DNA from: Streptomyces inusitatus
GTDB lineage: Bacteria; Actinomycetota; Actinomycetes; Streptomycetales; Streptomycetaceae
Assembly: GCF_014651115.1 (NCBI RefSeq)
Contig: NZ_BMWG01000015.1
Location: 1-64,000 of the forward strand
DNA length: 64,000 bases
Direction: 5' to 3'
Of the stretch, positions 7,697 through 15,571 are shown in pieces. The translations under genes were made by a program, and so were the position numbers. The notes beneath the pieces were generated by a model that worked only from the letters and a program-made list of their open reading frames with translations, was not told the DNA's origin and ran no database searches. The number at the start of each line of letters is the position of its first letter. Positions within the stretch are counted from its first letter, which is position 1.

Positions 7697-7918
7697 GTCA
7701 GAAATGACAGAAAACGCTGACCAGCGCTCTGACCTGCGGGTTTGGTCTCATCTGAGGCTGTGACAGAAATCGCGGAAAATCTGACAGAAATCCGCGCCCG
7801 CGACCGGGGCGCGGGTGGGGCTGGTTTCTGTCGGACTTCTTATTGTTTCTGTCGCAGCCTCGATGGCGGCTGTTGGTGCAGGTCAGAGGGGGTGTCGCGT
7901 ATTTCTGTCATTTCTGTC
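7697..7918. repeat. 222-bp symmetrical iteron array (origin or operator candidate)
   Basis: Eight copies of GACAGAAA: on the left at 7697 (one mismatch), 7706, 7762 and 7783; on the right, inverted, as TTTCTGTC at 7825, 7846, 7902 and 7911. All four pairs are exactly equidistant from 7807.5, as is a further pair, CTCTGACCTGC (7727-7737) with GCAGGTCAGAG (7878-7888). Inner copies are spaced 21 bp, two helical turns. Spacer sequences have diverged. It lies between the helicase gene and xis on the minus strand, so it may be the replication origin bound by the Rep proteins or the control region of xis-int. The rest of 7650-7937 has no other feature visible. Confidence 0.85.
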
Positions 7919-7937
7919 AGCGCGGGCGGGGTTTCTT

Positions 7938-9479
7938 TCAGCGGGTGGTGAGGGCGGGGTGTGCCTGGTAGCGGGGGGACGGCGGCCGGCCCCGGCCGGT
8001 ACGCGGCGGGAGGGGCTGGGGGCGGACCCAGCCGTGCTCTTCGAGAAGGGCGAGCGCGGGGGTGAGGTCGGCCATGGCGGGGAAGTCGCCCCGGGGCAGG
8101 ACCCGGAACAGGTCGCGCTTGGTGAACTCGCCCATCGCGGTGTCGCGGAGGTGGGTGAGGACGGTGTGGGCCGCGTCCTGAGCGGGGTCCGCGCCCATGG
8201 CGTCGAACACGGTCAGGGCGTGGTCGGTGAAGTAGTCGACCACGCGCGTGGCGGCGTTCATGGTGTCGGCGTCGACGGGCCGTGTCCAGGGCTGGTCGGC
8301 GTGGGACGCGAGGTGGAGCAGACCGGCGATCCGGGCAACCGCTCCGTCTCGTTTGGACGCCCACTTCACGATAGGTGCCAGAGTGCCGCCCCGGCCCAGT
8401 CGGGATTCGGTCCCGTGCTGATACGCCAGGAGCACGGCATCCGCCCCGGGGCTGAGGGTGAGGGTGACTGGCTCGCTCCAGCCCGCCATTTCGAGGGTGA
8501 GGGCGGCGAGGCGCTGGGTGTACGTGGTGGACACATGGTCGGGGATCAGGTCGGGGGTGAGGTTCCGTCGGCCGACGAGGGAGTCGGGCATCGCATACAG
8601 GAACCGGGCGGGGAGGCCCCGGCCGTCCGCGCCCTTGATCTTTCCCAGGGACTCCAGGACTTCGGGCTGCACCGCGAGTCCCATGGTGACGGCCGGGGCT
8701 TCGATGTGCTGAGAGTCGCGACCCTGCCGGTTCACCCGGACCATGTCCCCCGCGTGGCCCTTGAGGAAGATCTCCATGTTCGGGGCCCCGGAGTAGCGCC
8801 CGGCGATGATGTCGAAGATGCCCCCTTCCGGAGACAGGACGCTGATGCGGCCGTCCTGCTCGGCGAGCAGAGTCGCCAGGCTCTCCGGGGTCACGTCGTC
8901 CGCGACGAGCTGAGGCTTGCCCGGAACGTGGATCTCCTCGGCGGCCTGGGCGAGTGCGACGGCTTCCGCGGTGAGCTGGGCCCGCTGCTCGGCGTCGGCG
9001 TTCGCCGCACGGGCCGCCGCTTTGTCGGCGGCGGCCTTGGCCAGACGCGCCGCCGTCTCCGCCTCCGCCCGCACGGGGCCGGAGAGTTCGACCAGAGTCT
9101 TCTCCACGGCCATGAGGGGCTGGGTCATCAGCGAGAACACGGCGCTCTTGCGGTTGCCGGGGTCCAGGGCTACGGCGGTGTAGATGGTCACCGGCTCGCG
9201 CCAGTGGCCCCGGACCGACACGGTGGCCCGGCCGCCGGCCGCCGTGGCGATGACCGCCAGCGCCAGACACCCAGCCAGATCCGCCGGAGTCTGGGTCTCC
9301 TCCGCCACCGCCCCCACCATGCTCCCCAGCCACGACGGCAGCGCGTCCACAGGGAAACCGGGGAGGTCGCGGCGGGCGGAGACCGGAACCGGCTCGTCCC
9401 ACACAGGGCCGGTGATGCTCTCCGGATCGAGAATGTCGAACCCCTCCCACAGGTCAGAACTCACACTCGCACCGCTCAT
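7938..9479 (-). CDS. DUF3987-type helicase-like replication protein
   Basis: 513 residues. The ~60-330 region resembles DUF3987 proteins, helicase-like NTPases of phages and mobile elements: HWREPVTIYTAVALDPGNRKSAVF contains a Walker-A-like GNRKS. A long Ala/Glu-rich coiled-coil stretch (~115-180) follows. The C-terminus (~430-513) has a winged-helix-like region (EFTKRDLFRVLPRG). ATG at 9479 overlaps the upstream stop by 4 nt (ATGA) and has GGAAGG upstream; a GTG 12 codons earlier lacks a ribosome site. With the primase-polymerase upstream it probably replicates the excised circle. The iteron array begins 19 bp downstream. Confidence 0.8.
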   Translation of the reverse strand: MSGASVSSDLWEGFDILDPESITGPVWDEPVPVSARRDLPGFPVDALPSWLGSMVGAVAEETQTPADLAGCLALAVIATAAGGRATVSVRGHWREPVTIYTAVALDPGNRKSAVFSLMTQPLMAVEKTLVELSGPVRAEAETAARLAKAAADKAAARAANADAEQRAQLTAEAVALAQAAEEIHVPGKPQLVADDVTPESLATLLAEQDGRISVLSPEGGIFDIIAGRYSGAPNMEIFLKGHAGDMVRVNRQGRDSQHIEAPAVTMGLAVQPEVLESLGKIKGADGRGLPARFLYAMPDSLVGRRNLTPDLIPDHVSTTYTQRLAALTLEMAGWSEPVTLTLSPGADAVLLAYQHGTESRLGRGGTLAPIVKWASKRDGAVARIAGLLHLASHADQPWTRPVDADTMNAATRVVDYFTDHALTVFDAMGADPAQDAAHTVLTHLRDTAMGEFTKRDLFRVLPRGDFPAMADLTPALALLEEHGWVRPQPLPPRTGRGRPPSPRYQAHPALTTR

Positions 9480-9787
9480 GCTGCCGCCTTCCCATCGGTC
9501 GTACGCAAGGGGCACACGTCACGGTGTGCGGCGTGATCTTCGATCAGGACAGCCACGCGTCGGTGGCCGATGGCGGAGCGGTCCCGCCCGCACACACAGC
9601 GGGAGGTGGCAGTGGGGGTGGTGCCCCGGGGCGCGGCGATGTGGAGCATGGCGACGATGTGCCGACTATCCGGCCGCGCGTGCGGGTTCGGGCGAACAAC
9701 AGAAGGGACGCCTTCGGCGGCGACCTTCGGCGCGCCACTGTCGCGGGTGTCCGGGGTCGGTGTGGCGGGGTCGGGGCGGGTGGTCAT
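9476..9787 (-). CDS. small Cys/His-containing protein in the replication operon
   Basis: 103 residues, basic, with a CVCGRD...H...HRDVCP arrangement (C, C, several His, C in the last ~40 residues) that might bind zinc. Function unknown. ATG at 9787 follows GGGAGGGCGGC; it overlaps the primase-polymerase stop by 4 nt and the helicase start by 4 nt, so all three are translationally coupled and it is likely a replication accessory. Confidence 0.7.
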   Translation of the reverse strand: MTTRPDPATPTPDTRDSGAPKVAAEGVPSVVRPNPHARPDSRHIVAMLHIAAPRGTTPTATSRCVCGRDRSAIGHRRVAVLIEDHAAHRDVCPLRTTDGKAAA

Positions 9788-10659
9788 GCCGCCCTCCCGA
9801 GAAGCCCGTTGGTGACGGCTCGGGCCGCGTACGGTTCGGGGACTCCGACGGAGACGGCGGCGGCGATGATCTGCTGCTCGATGGCGTCCAGGCCGCACGG
9901 TCCGGGGCAGTGGGTGTGCTGGGCACCCAGGAACCGGGCCGCGCCGAACGCCGCTGATGCGGCTCCGGATTCGGTGCGGGCCAGGACGCGGGCCAGTCCC
10001 CGGTCCAGGCCGGTGCGAACGTATCGCTCGGTGTGGCGGCATCCGGTGGCCACGGTCCGGTCCCACGCGGCGCGCTCAGGGACTGAAGAGACCACCCCGC
10101 CGCCGCCCCCCGCGGGGGTGGTCTCTTCCCTCACGGTCAGCGCGCGGACGGCGTCCGGCAGATCGGTCATGGTCCCGGTTCCGGGGCCCAGCCAGCGGGC
10201 GTAGGACATCAGGCTCTTGATGTCGACGTCGTCAAGGACGCCGTTCGCGGATGGCATGGTGCCCCGGTAGATCCAGTGCTCGCCGCGCGTCGTGGCGACG
10301 GTGCGGGTGGCGGGCAGGGCGGTGCGGGCCCACGTGATGGCGGTAGGGCTGTCCAGGTCCACCACGGTGAGTCCGGCTCCGCCGGGGTGGTAGGCGATCG
10401 CGGTGGCATGCCGCCAGTCCGCCGCCCACTGCGGGGAGGCGAGGAAGTCGGGGTTGGTGGTGGCGGCGGCCCAGCCGTGGCAGGGGAGCGGGCACCGGCA
10501 GGGGCCCGGCACCCGCATGTGCGGACGGCCCCCGCACTTCAGGTCCTGGCAGTCGGGGCAGTTGGCCGGCGGGCGCTTCGCTCGCAGCGGCAGCACCGGC
10601 ACCCCGCGCCGGGCCAGATCGACCGCGACTTGTAGCAGGGACGGGCGGTCATGGGTCAT
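9784..10659 (-). CDS. bifunctional primase-polymerase (Prim-Pol, archaeo-eukaryotic primase family)
   Basis: 291 residues. Prim-Pol core ~8-180: LARRGVPVLPLR at the start, LTVVDLDSP with the catalytic acidic pair, and GEHWIYRG as the conserved His motif. A Cys-rich insert (residues ~33-62, about seven Cys) resembles the zinc-binding insert of mobile-element Prim-Pols. It would prime and copy the excised element, the RepPP-type replication of some AICEs. ATG at 10659 has GGAGG eight bases upstream. A terminator at 10698-10740 separates it from the preceding unit, so it starts the Prim-Pol/small protein/helicase operon. Confidence 0.85.
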   Translation of the reverse strand: MTHDRPSLLQVAVDLARRGVPVLPLRAKRPPANCPDCQDLKCGGRPHMRVPGPCRCPLPCHGWAAATTNPDFLASPQWAADWRHATAIAYHPGGAGLTVVDLDSPTAITWARTALPATRTVATTRGEHWIYRGTMPSANGVLDDVDIKSLMSYARWLGPGTGTMTDLPDAVRALTVREETTPAGGGGGVVSSVPERAAWDRTVATGCRHTERYVRTGLDRGLARVLARTESGAASAAFGAARFLGAQHTHCPGPCGLDAIEQQIIAAAVSVGVPEPYAARAVTNGLLGRAA

Positions 10660-10697
10660 GCTGAAGACCTCCAGGCTCTCTGTTGAGTTGTGCTGGA

Positions 10698-10740
10698 CGA
10701 AGGCGGCCCCGGATCTTTGGCGAGAAGGGGGCCGCCTTCG
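10698..10740 (-). terminator. terminator between the phosphatase unit and the replication unit
   Basis: 13-bp perfect stem (CGAAGGCGGCCCC with complement) and 17-nt loop, 13 nt beyond the stop of the 80-residue gene on the minus strand. Confidence 0.7.
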
Positions 10741-10752
10741 CTGTGCAGGGTG

Positions 10753-10995
10753 CTACTTCTGCGGGTTCTCCAGGGCCGCCACCGTGTGGGCGGGGAGTGT
10801 GGCCTTGATGTAGGCCCTCATCTGCCCGGGGGTTTTGCGGGAGGGGTAGATCCGGGGCGGGGGGCATCCGGGAATGGAGTCAGCGATCTGCGCGGCGAGC
10901 GCCTGGGCGATTCCGTCGCGGGCGATCAGCCGGATCTCCACCACCTCACCCCCGCCCGCCGGGCCGGGGGTGCGCTTGGCGGGGGTGCGGGGCAT
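10753..10995 (-). CDS. small basic protein of unknown function
   Basis: 80 residues (MPRTPAKRTPGP at the start; IRLIARDGIAQALAAQIADS suggests a short alpha/beta fold). No known domain recognised. ATG at 10995 overlaps the PP2C stop by 4 nt (ATGA), so it is translationally coupled to the phosphatase and may modulate it. A terminator follows. Confidence 0.7.
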   Translation of the reverse strand: MPRTPAKRTPGPAGGGEVVEIRLIARDGIAQALAAQIADSIPGCPPPRIYPSRKTPGQMRAYIKATLPAHTVAALENPQK

Positions 10996-11783
10996 CAGTT
11001 CTGCTCCCGGGGGTTGGCGATGACGATGGCGGTGGCGTCGTCGCGGTAGCCGGTGACCGGGTCGGCCAGGACTGCGGCGACGATCGCGTCCGCCAGCTTC
11101 TGGGGCCGGTCGGCGTACTCGCGCGCCAGCCGCTCCAGCTCCCCGTGCGGGAGTTGGGTGTGGACTCCGTCGGAGGTGATGACCACCAGCGGGTCCGAGA
11201 CCATGAGCATGAGGACGGTGTCCATCGAGCAGTGCGCCAGGGTCGAGCGCGGCACGTCGTCCAGCAGGACGGCGGCCTCGGCCATCGGCATCGTCCGGGC
11301 CGGGCCGTCCTCGGGGCGGAACGTCACCAGGTCGATGCTGAACTGGTTGTCGCCCCAGTTCCGCATCCACTCGCCCATGGTCTGGTCGGTGCTGCGCTGG
11401 ATCAGCCGGTCGCCGTCGGTGGGGAGGCTGTAGACGCGGGAGTCTCCGGTCCAGGCGATGACCGTACTGCGGCCGGGGTGGGCGACCGCGACGGCGGCGA
11501 CCCCGTCCTCACCGGCCCGGGCGCCGGGAGGCGCGGTCGCCATGCCGGCGGCGGCGAGGATGCCGAGCAGGGGCGTGCGGCGGGCGGCGGTCCGCGCGAT
11601 CGCGTACGCCGCGTTGCGTGAGAAGCGGGCCACGCTGGGGTTGTTGCCGATGCCGTCCACGATCGCGGCCGCGACGATCCCGGTACCGGGCAGCCGGTAG
11701 ATCTCGCCCGCGTCGCAGTTGTAGGTGCGGGTGCCCCGCCGGGTGGCGGTGGCGGCGATCAGCCGGGTAGGGGTGTGTGTCAT
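10995..11783 (-). CDS. PP2C-family serine/threonine protein phosphatase
   Basis: 262 residues with PP2C metal-binding and core motifs in order: VDGIGNN (~45), TGDSRVY (~112), TSDGV (~205) and GYRDDATAIVI near the C-terminus. Acidic residues of these motifs hold two Mn/Mg ions that hydrolyse phosphoserine or phosphothreonine. Soluble, no sensor domain. ATG at 11783 follows GGAGGACAC; the longer in-frame extension overlaps the upstream Cys-rich micro-gene. No kinase gene is in the element, so the substrate is probably a host or element phosphoprotein. Confidence 0.85.
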   Translation of the reverse strand: MTHTPTRLIAATATRRGTRTYNCDAGEIYRLPGTGIVAAAIVDGIGNNPSVARFSRNAAYAIARTAARRTPLLGILAAAGMATAPPGARAGEDGVAAVAVAHPGRSTVIAWTGDSRVYSLPTDGDRLIQRSTDQTMGEWMRNWGDNQFSIDLVTFRPEDGPARTMPMAEAAVLLDDVPRSTLAHCSMDTVLMLMVSDPLVVITSDGVHTQLPHGELERLAREYADRPQKLADAIVAAVLADPVTGYRDDATAIVIANPREQN

Positions 11784-11794
11784 GTGTCCTCCGG

Positions 11795-11923
11795 TCAGCC
11801 GCAGATGCAGTCGGGGCGCTCGTTGCTGCCGTCGGCTCCGCAGCCGCAGCAGTGGGGGTAGGGGTAGGGCTCGGAGCCGTCGGTGGGCTCGCACAGCTCG
11901 CACCCGTCGTCGTAGTCGTCCAC
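11795..11923 (-). CDS. 42-residue acidic Cys-rich micro-protein
   Basis: GTG start at 11923 with GAGGAG six bases upstream and a stop 11 bp before the PP2C start. Sequence begins VDDYDDGCELCEPTDG and ends in CIC-G; eight of 42 residues are Cys (CELC, CCGC, CIC), arranged as two or three CxxC/CxC pairs, so metal binding or redox activity is plausible. No family recognised. Confidence 0.65.
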   Translation of the reverse strand: MDDYDDGCELCEPTDGSEPYPYPHCCGCGADGSNERPDCICG

Positions 11924-11947
11924 GGGTCTCCTCGGAGGAGGTCGGTT

Positions 11948-12205
11948 TCACCAGGAGGCGCGGTCGCCGGGGACGTCACGCATGGGGTGGTGTGCGGCGG
12001 GCTGCCAGCCCTTGGCGGTGTAGTCGGGGATCAGACCGGTGAGGATCAGCCCCCGGGCGTCGTCCCAACTGGCCCGTTCTTCCTCGGTGCCATCGGTGGA
12101 CGTGACCTCGATGTCCTCCGGGTTGGCGGTCGGGTCGGGGTGCTCGTAGAGGGTGATCTCCAGCTCGTCCCCGTCACGGGTGAAGAGCCACGTTTCACAG
12201 CGCAA
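11948..12205 (-). CDS. hypothetical acidic protein
   Basis: 85 residues, acidic, starting with TTG at 12205 preceded by AAAGGA. Opens with CETWLFTRDGDELEITLYEH, a beta-rich stretch, and ends with WQPAAHHP. No family recognised. It lies between the small membrane protein gene and the Cys-rich gene in the same direction. Confidence 0.6.
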   Translation of the reverse strand: MRCETWLFTRDGDELEITLYEHPDPTANPEDIEVTSTDGTEEERASWDDARGLILTGLIPDYTAKGWQPAAHHPMRDVPGDRASW

Positions 12206-12218
12206 TTGGGGGGTCCTT

Positions 12219-12407
12219 TCAGAGGCCGGGTATGGCGTCGATGACGGATTGGGTGAGGCGGTTGATGGGGTCGGACGCGCCGGTGGAGGCGAGGAAGAAG
12301 CCGAACATGGCGGCGGTGAACGCGGAGCCGTAGCCGAGGCTGTTGGAGCGGAGGAGGAAGAAGAGGACGAGTCCGAAGAGCAGGACCAGGGAGACGGTCA
12401 CAGCCAT
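12219..12407 (-). CDS. small membrane protein
   Basis: 62 residues with two hydrophobic helices (VTVSLVLLFGLVLFFLL and FTAAMFGFFLAST) and a short amphipathic end. ATG at 12407 follows GGAAGG. Size and position near the translocase suggest a conjugation-spread membrane component, but this is inference from context. Confidence 0.65.
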   Translation of the reverse strand: MAVTVSLVLLFGLVLFFLLRSNSLGYGSAFTAAMFGFFLASTGASDPINRLTQSVIDAIPGL

Positions 12408-12434
12408 GGCGGGGGCCTTCCGGGGTGGTGGGGG

Positions 12435-12662
12435 TCAGCGGTTTCCGGTGGTGTGGGTGCGGTGTGCGGCGTTGAGGATCCGGCGGCCGGTGCGGAGGCG
12501 GTGGCGGCGTCCCCGGCAGCGTCGGCAGACGTTCACGGCCTTGCGCGTGTGCCGGACTCCGGTGCCGGAGCACGGCCGGCAGGGCCTGAAGGGACTGGCC
12601 GCGCACAACAGTGCGTAACCGCTGGTGAGGATGAGGGCGAGGGCGCTAGCGGTGAGCAGCAT
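12435..12662 (-). CDS. small membrane-anchored protein with zinc-finger-like Cys pairs
   Basis: 75 residues: an N-terminal hydrophobic helix (LLTASALALILTSGYALLCA), then a DnaJ-like double CxxC pattern (CRPCSGTG, then CRRCRGR) and a basic tail. ATG at 12662; an in-frame upstream ATG at 12722 would begin inside the repeat region. Could bind zinc and DNA at the membrane. Function unknown. Confidence 0.55.
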   Translation of the reverse strand: MLLTASALALILTSGYALLCAASPFRPCRPCSGTGVRHTRKAVNVCRRCRGRRHRLRTGRRILNAAHRTHTTGNR

Positions 12663-12713
12663 GGGGCGATTCCCGTTCCGGGGGCTGGTTTCCGGGGTTT
12701 GCGCAGGTGGGCC

Positions 12714-12800
12714 GCTAGACACTAGATGCCTGTTCAGAGGCGTGTTCGGGTGCTAGCGGGGGTGCTAGACCTAGCGCGCGGGGGTGCTAGGTCTAGCACC
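12714..12800. repeat. CTAG-rich repeat cluster behind the translocase gene (clt/TRS candidate)
   Basis: GGTGCTAG occurs directly at 12749, 12761 and 12783 and inverted at 12793-12800. Positions 12761-12775 and 12786-12800 are perfect 15-bp inverted repeats. A related CTAG-3 nt-CTAG lies at 12715-12725. CTAG is rare in bacterial DNA, making the cluster conspicuous. In Streptomyces conjugative plasmids the clt locus recognised by TraB lies close to traB and consists of 8-bp repeats; position and unit size fit. It could instead be an operator or tra terminator. Confidence 0.65.
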
Positions 12801-12809
12801 GGTGATGGG

Positions 12810-14924
12810 TCAGGCTGCGGCCCGGTCGCTGTTACGGCGGGTGATGGCGGTGGCGATGTCGGTACGGTCGACGCCGCGCCGGTTCCTGCCCTCTCCGTCG
12901 TCGGTCTGGCCCCAGACCTGTCCGGACTTGATCCCGTGCGGCTTGAGGGCGGCGGTGACGTTCTCGCCCTTCCATCCGGCGTAGGTCGCGGGCCGCAGGG
13001 CGGTGAGGCGGGTGGCGATGCGCTCGCACCACACGGCCTTCTCGCCGGGGTCGATGACGTCGAGGACGTCGGCGAGGATGTCCGGCCCGTCGCTGTCCTT
13101 GGGGCCTTGGCCGATGGCGTGGCCGGTGACGTTGCCGTACTCCTCGCGCAGGGCGCGGGCTCGGGCGGCGATCCGTTCGGCGGCGACGGCGTCCACGAAC
13201 GCGGACGCGACGATGCGGGGGTCATCACCCTCACCGGCCATCCAGCAGATGCCCCGCTCGGAGCGGGAGAACATGGTGGCCCGGTACCCGGCCTTGTACA
13301 TCGAGGTGCCCAGGACCATGTCGTTGGCGGGCTGTCCCATGACCTTCAGGCAGAACCGGAGCACGGCGTTCGCGGAGATGCCGGTGGGCAGACTCTTGGC
13401 GTCGGGGCGCTGGGTCCCGAACAGGGCCACGATGCCCAGCGCGGGCCCGCGCTTGACGAGGTCGGTGCAGATCGCCTCGATCTCCTTGCCGTGCTCCTCG
13501 TGCTCGAAGGGGACCTGGCACTCGTCGAACCCGGCCACGATCGGATGCAGCCCCAGACTCTTGTCACCCGCGAGTTCCGGAGTCACCTTCGACTCCGGGC
13601 ACCGGGAGCGCGGCAGGGACTTGATGACCTTCGCCCGGCGGCGGAGTTCGTCCTTCAGCTCCCGCAGGGCGTCCACGACATAGGCGATGTCCTCGGACTC
13701 CTCCCCGGCCCGGTAGCGGTGGCACACCGGCTCCAGCGCGCCGAAGTCGCCGGTTCCCTTGAAGTCGAACGCGTGCAGCTCGGCGCGCGGGTCCAGGGCG
13801 GCGATCAGGAGGAACAGCCGCATCAGGAACGTCTTGCCCATACGAGGGATCGAGCCGACGACCACGGACGCGAACATGAGCGTGACCGCGACGTCCCGCA
13901 TGCGCTGGTCGTTGCCGAACACCACCGGCCTGAACAGATCCACCTGCCCCGACTTCGCCAGCGGCCACGCGGGTTTGGTGGTCTCGTTCATCGGCTTGTC
14001 CCCGACCCACAGCACCAGGCGTCCGTCGTGCTCCGCCGGGTCCGGGGACGGCCACACACACCCCGACTTGCGCCGCAGACCGGACGCGAGGGGCTTGCGG
14101 GCCTCCATGATGTCCTCCGGGGTGACGCCGTAGGGGAGATCGAGATCGGCGCGGTATCCGGGCCCGTCGCGGACGATCTCCGAGACGAACCGCATGCCGT
14201 TCATGTCCCCGCCCTTCTTGATCGCGGCGGACACCCGGGCGTTGCCGATGCTGTCCAGGCCCCGCAGCACGATCGCTCCGGTGAGCTTCTGGACCTCGGT
14301 CTTCAGCACGGCGGGCCCGACCACGGGCGCGTCCGGCTGCTGACCGGCCGCCCCCAGCAGCAGCACCCCGCCGGCCGCGAACGCGTACAGGTAGCCGGGG
14401 GCCAGGACGTAGAGCCACAGGGCGAACCCCACGCCGAACACGGCGGCGACCAGCGTCACCAGCCCCCGCAGTCGGATACGACCGGCCCGCAGTCGCGACA
14501 GCCGCATGTACTCCTCGACGTCCTCCGTGCGCACCGCCATCGACCGCAGCGGCGCGGCTTCCCGGTCCCACACCCACCGGTTCACCGACGCCACGAACCG
14601 GCACGCTCCCCGCGGTGACATCAGGGACAGCCGTGCCGTGTAGACCGGGATCCGCACCCCGTGGAACAGGACGCTGTACCCGGCATTCGCACCGGCGTGC
14701 CGGGCGGTCGCCACGAAATCCTTCCGGGACGTGAGCCACCCGGCCATGATGGGCTTGCGCTTCTCGGCCCGTACCCCCGGCTCGGGCAGTGCCGGGTTGT
14801 CGACCCGCACCACCGGAGCAGCCTCCTGCTCCACAGACACGACTGACGGGCCGCTGTCGCTGTCGCTTTCCGGAACGGTGCTGGCGGGGACCGGCCGCAG
14901 ACGCGGCACGGTGGTCTCCGTCAT
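12810..14924 (-). CDS. FtsK/SpoIIIE-type conjugal DNA translocase (TraSA/TraB-like)
   Basis: 704 residues. N-terminal ~150 residues soluble, two membrane helices (~153-195), then a RecA-like motor with Walker A GSIPRMGKT (~357-365) and Walker B VAGFDECQ (Asp467-Glu468). The last ~70 residues (GWKGENVTAALKPHGIKSG, VDRTDIATAI) resemble the winged-helix gamma domain that reads DNA in FtsK and TraB. It would pump double-stranded DNA between mycelia, the mechanism known for Streptomyces plasmids and pSAM2. ATG at 14924 follows GGAGGTA. Candidate recognition repeats lie just past its stop. Confidence 0.92.
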   Translation of the reverse strand: MTETTVPRLRPVPASTVPESDSDSGPSVVSVEQEAAPVVRVDNPALPEPGVRAEKRKPIMAGWLTSRKDFVATARHAGANAGYSVLFHGVRIPVYTARLSLMSPRGACRFVASVNRWVWDREAAPLRSMAVRTEDVEEYMRLSRLRAGRIRLRGLVTLVAAVFGVGFALWLYVLAPGYLYAFAAGGVLLLGAAGQQPDAPVVGPAVLKTEVQKLTGAIVLRGLDSIGNARVSAAIKKGGDMNGMRFVSEIVRDGPGYRADLDLPYGVTPEDIMEARKPLASGLRRKSGCVWPSPDPAEHDGRLVLWVGDKPMNETTKPAWPLAKSGQVDLFRPVVFGNDQRMRDVAVTLMFASVVVGSIPRMGKTFLMRLFLLIAALDPRAELHAFDFKGTGDFGALEPVCHRYRAGEESEDIAYVVDALRELKDELRRRAKVIKSLPRSRCPESKVTPELAGDKSLGLHPIVAGFDECQVPFEHEEHGKEIEAICTDLVKRGPALGIVALFGTQRPDAKSLPTGISANAVLRFCLKVMGQPANDMVLGTSMYKAGYRATMFSRSERGICWMAGEGDDPRIVASAFVDAVAAERIAARARALREEYGNVTGHAIGQGPKDSDGPDILADVLDVIDPGEKAVWCERIATRLTALRPATYAGWKGENVTAALKPHGIKSGQVWGQTDDGEGRNRRGVDRTDIATAITRRNSDRAAA

Positions 14925-15010
14925 GCTGGTACCTCCTGCTGCTCGATGAGCGGTGGGTGGACCCGGGGCGGCCGGTGTGCTTGGCGGCTGTCGGCCGCCC
15001 CGGGGTGCAG

Positions 15011-15247
15011 CTACTTCCTGCCGGTCTTGCCGGCGGCCCTCTTCTCGCGGCGGCGGGCACCGTCGAGGATCCGCTCGACCTTGCGCTTCAGGTCGGCCTG
15101 GTGGACGTCACCGGTCGGACTGTTCTGGGCGGCGAGGCCGCGCTTGGCCATCCGTGCGATCAGGACGGCGACCTTGGTCTTCTCGGCGATGGTGAGGGCG
15201 GGCTCGTCGGGGTGGGGCTCGGGGGTGAAACGACGACGGTGGTCCAC
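15011..15247 (-). CDS. small basic protein upstream of the translocase gene
   Basis: 78 residues, basic C-terminus (RRREKRAAGKTGRK). GTG at 15247 has GGAGGG six bases upstream; the hairpin cassette 15274-15324 forms its leader. ALTIAEKTKVAVLIARMAKRG is probably helical. No family recognised; may bind nucleic acid. Confidence 0.65.
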   Translation of the reverse strand: MDHRRRFTPEPHPDEPALTIAEKTKVAVLIARMAKRGLAAQNSPTGDVHQADLKRKVERILDGARRREKRAAGKTGRK

Positions 15248-15273
15248 GGTGGCTCCCTCCGGCCGGGGCTGTC

Positions 15274-15324
15274 CCGGCTCCCCGCCCCTGCCCGGCCGCA
15301 AGTGGCCGGGCAGGGACAGGCAGC
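15274..15324 (-). repeat. hairpin leader cassette, copy A
   Basis: Minus strand: GCTGCCT, a 12-bp perfect stem (CCCTGCCCGGCC arm, 6-nt loop), then GGGGAGCCGG, ending 26 nt before the GTG of the 78-residue gene. One of five copies with identical right flank. Confidence 0.8.
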
Positions 15325-15326
15325 CG

Positions 15327-15521
15327 TCAGCGGCTGGGCTTCAGCTCGTGGGCGTGGCACAGGACCGGGGCGATCAGCCACCCGATCCGGTCGACCGTCC
15401 ACCGGCCGCCGGTCAGCGGTCCGGGCGGTACCTCGTCCAGGATCCGGCCCGTGCGCCCCGCCGCGCGGGGGTCGTCCTCACAGGAGACGATCAGCACCCG
15501 GTCACCGGCTCGGAACGTCAT
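15327..15521 (-). CDS. small SH3-like beta-rich protein
   Basis: 64 residues: FRAGDRVLIVSCEDDPRAAGRTGRI and VDRIGWLIAPVLCHAHELKP suggest an SH3/KOW-like barrel, judged from the strand pattern only. ATG at 15521 follows GGAGGAGG. Function unknown. Confidence 0.65.
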   Translation of the reverse strand: MTFRAGDRVLIVSCEDDPRAAGRTGRILDEVPPGPLTGGRWTVDRIGWLIAPVLCHAHELKPSR

Positions 15522-15571
15522 GTCGAAACCTCCTCCTGCCGCAGCAGCGGCATCCTCAGGTCGGGCCCGGG

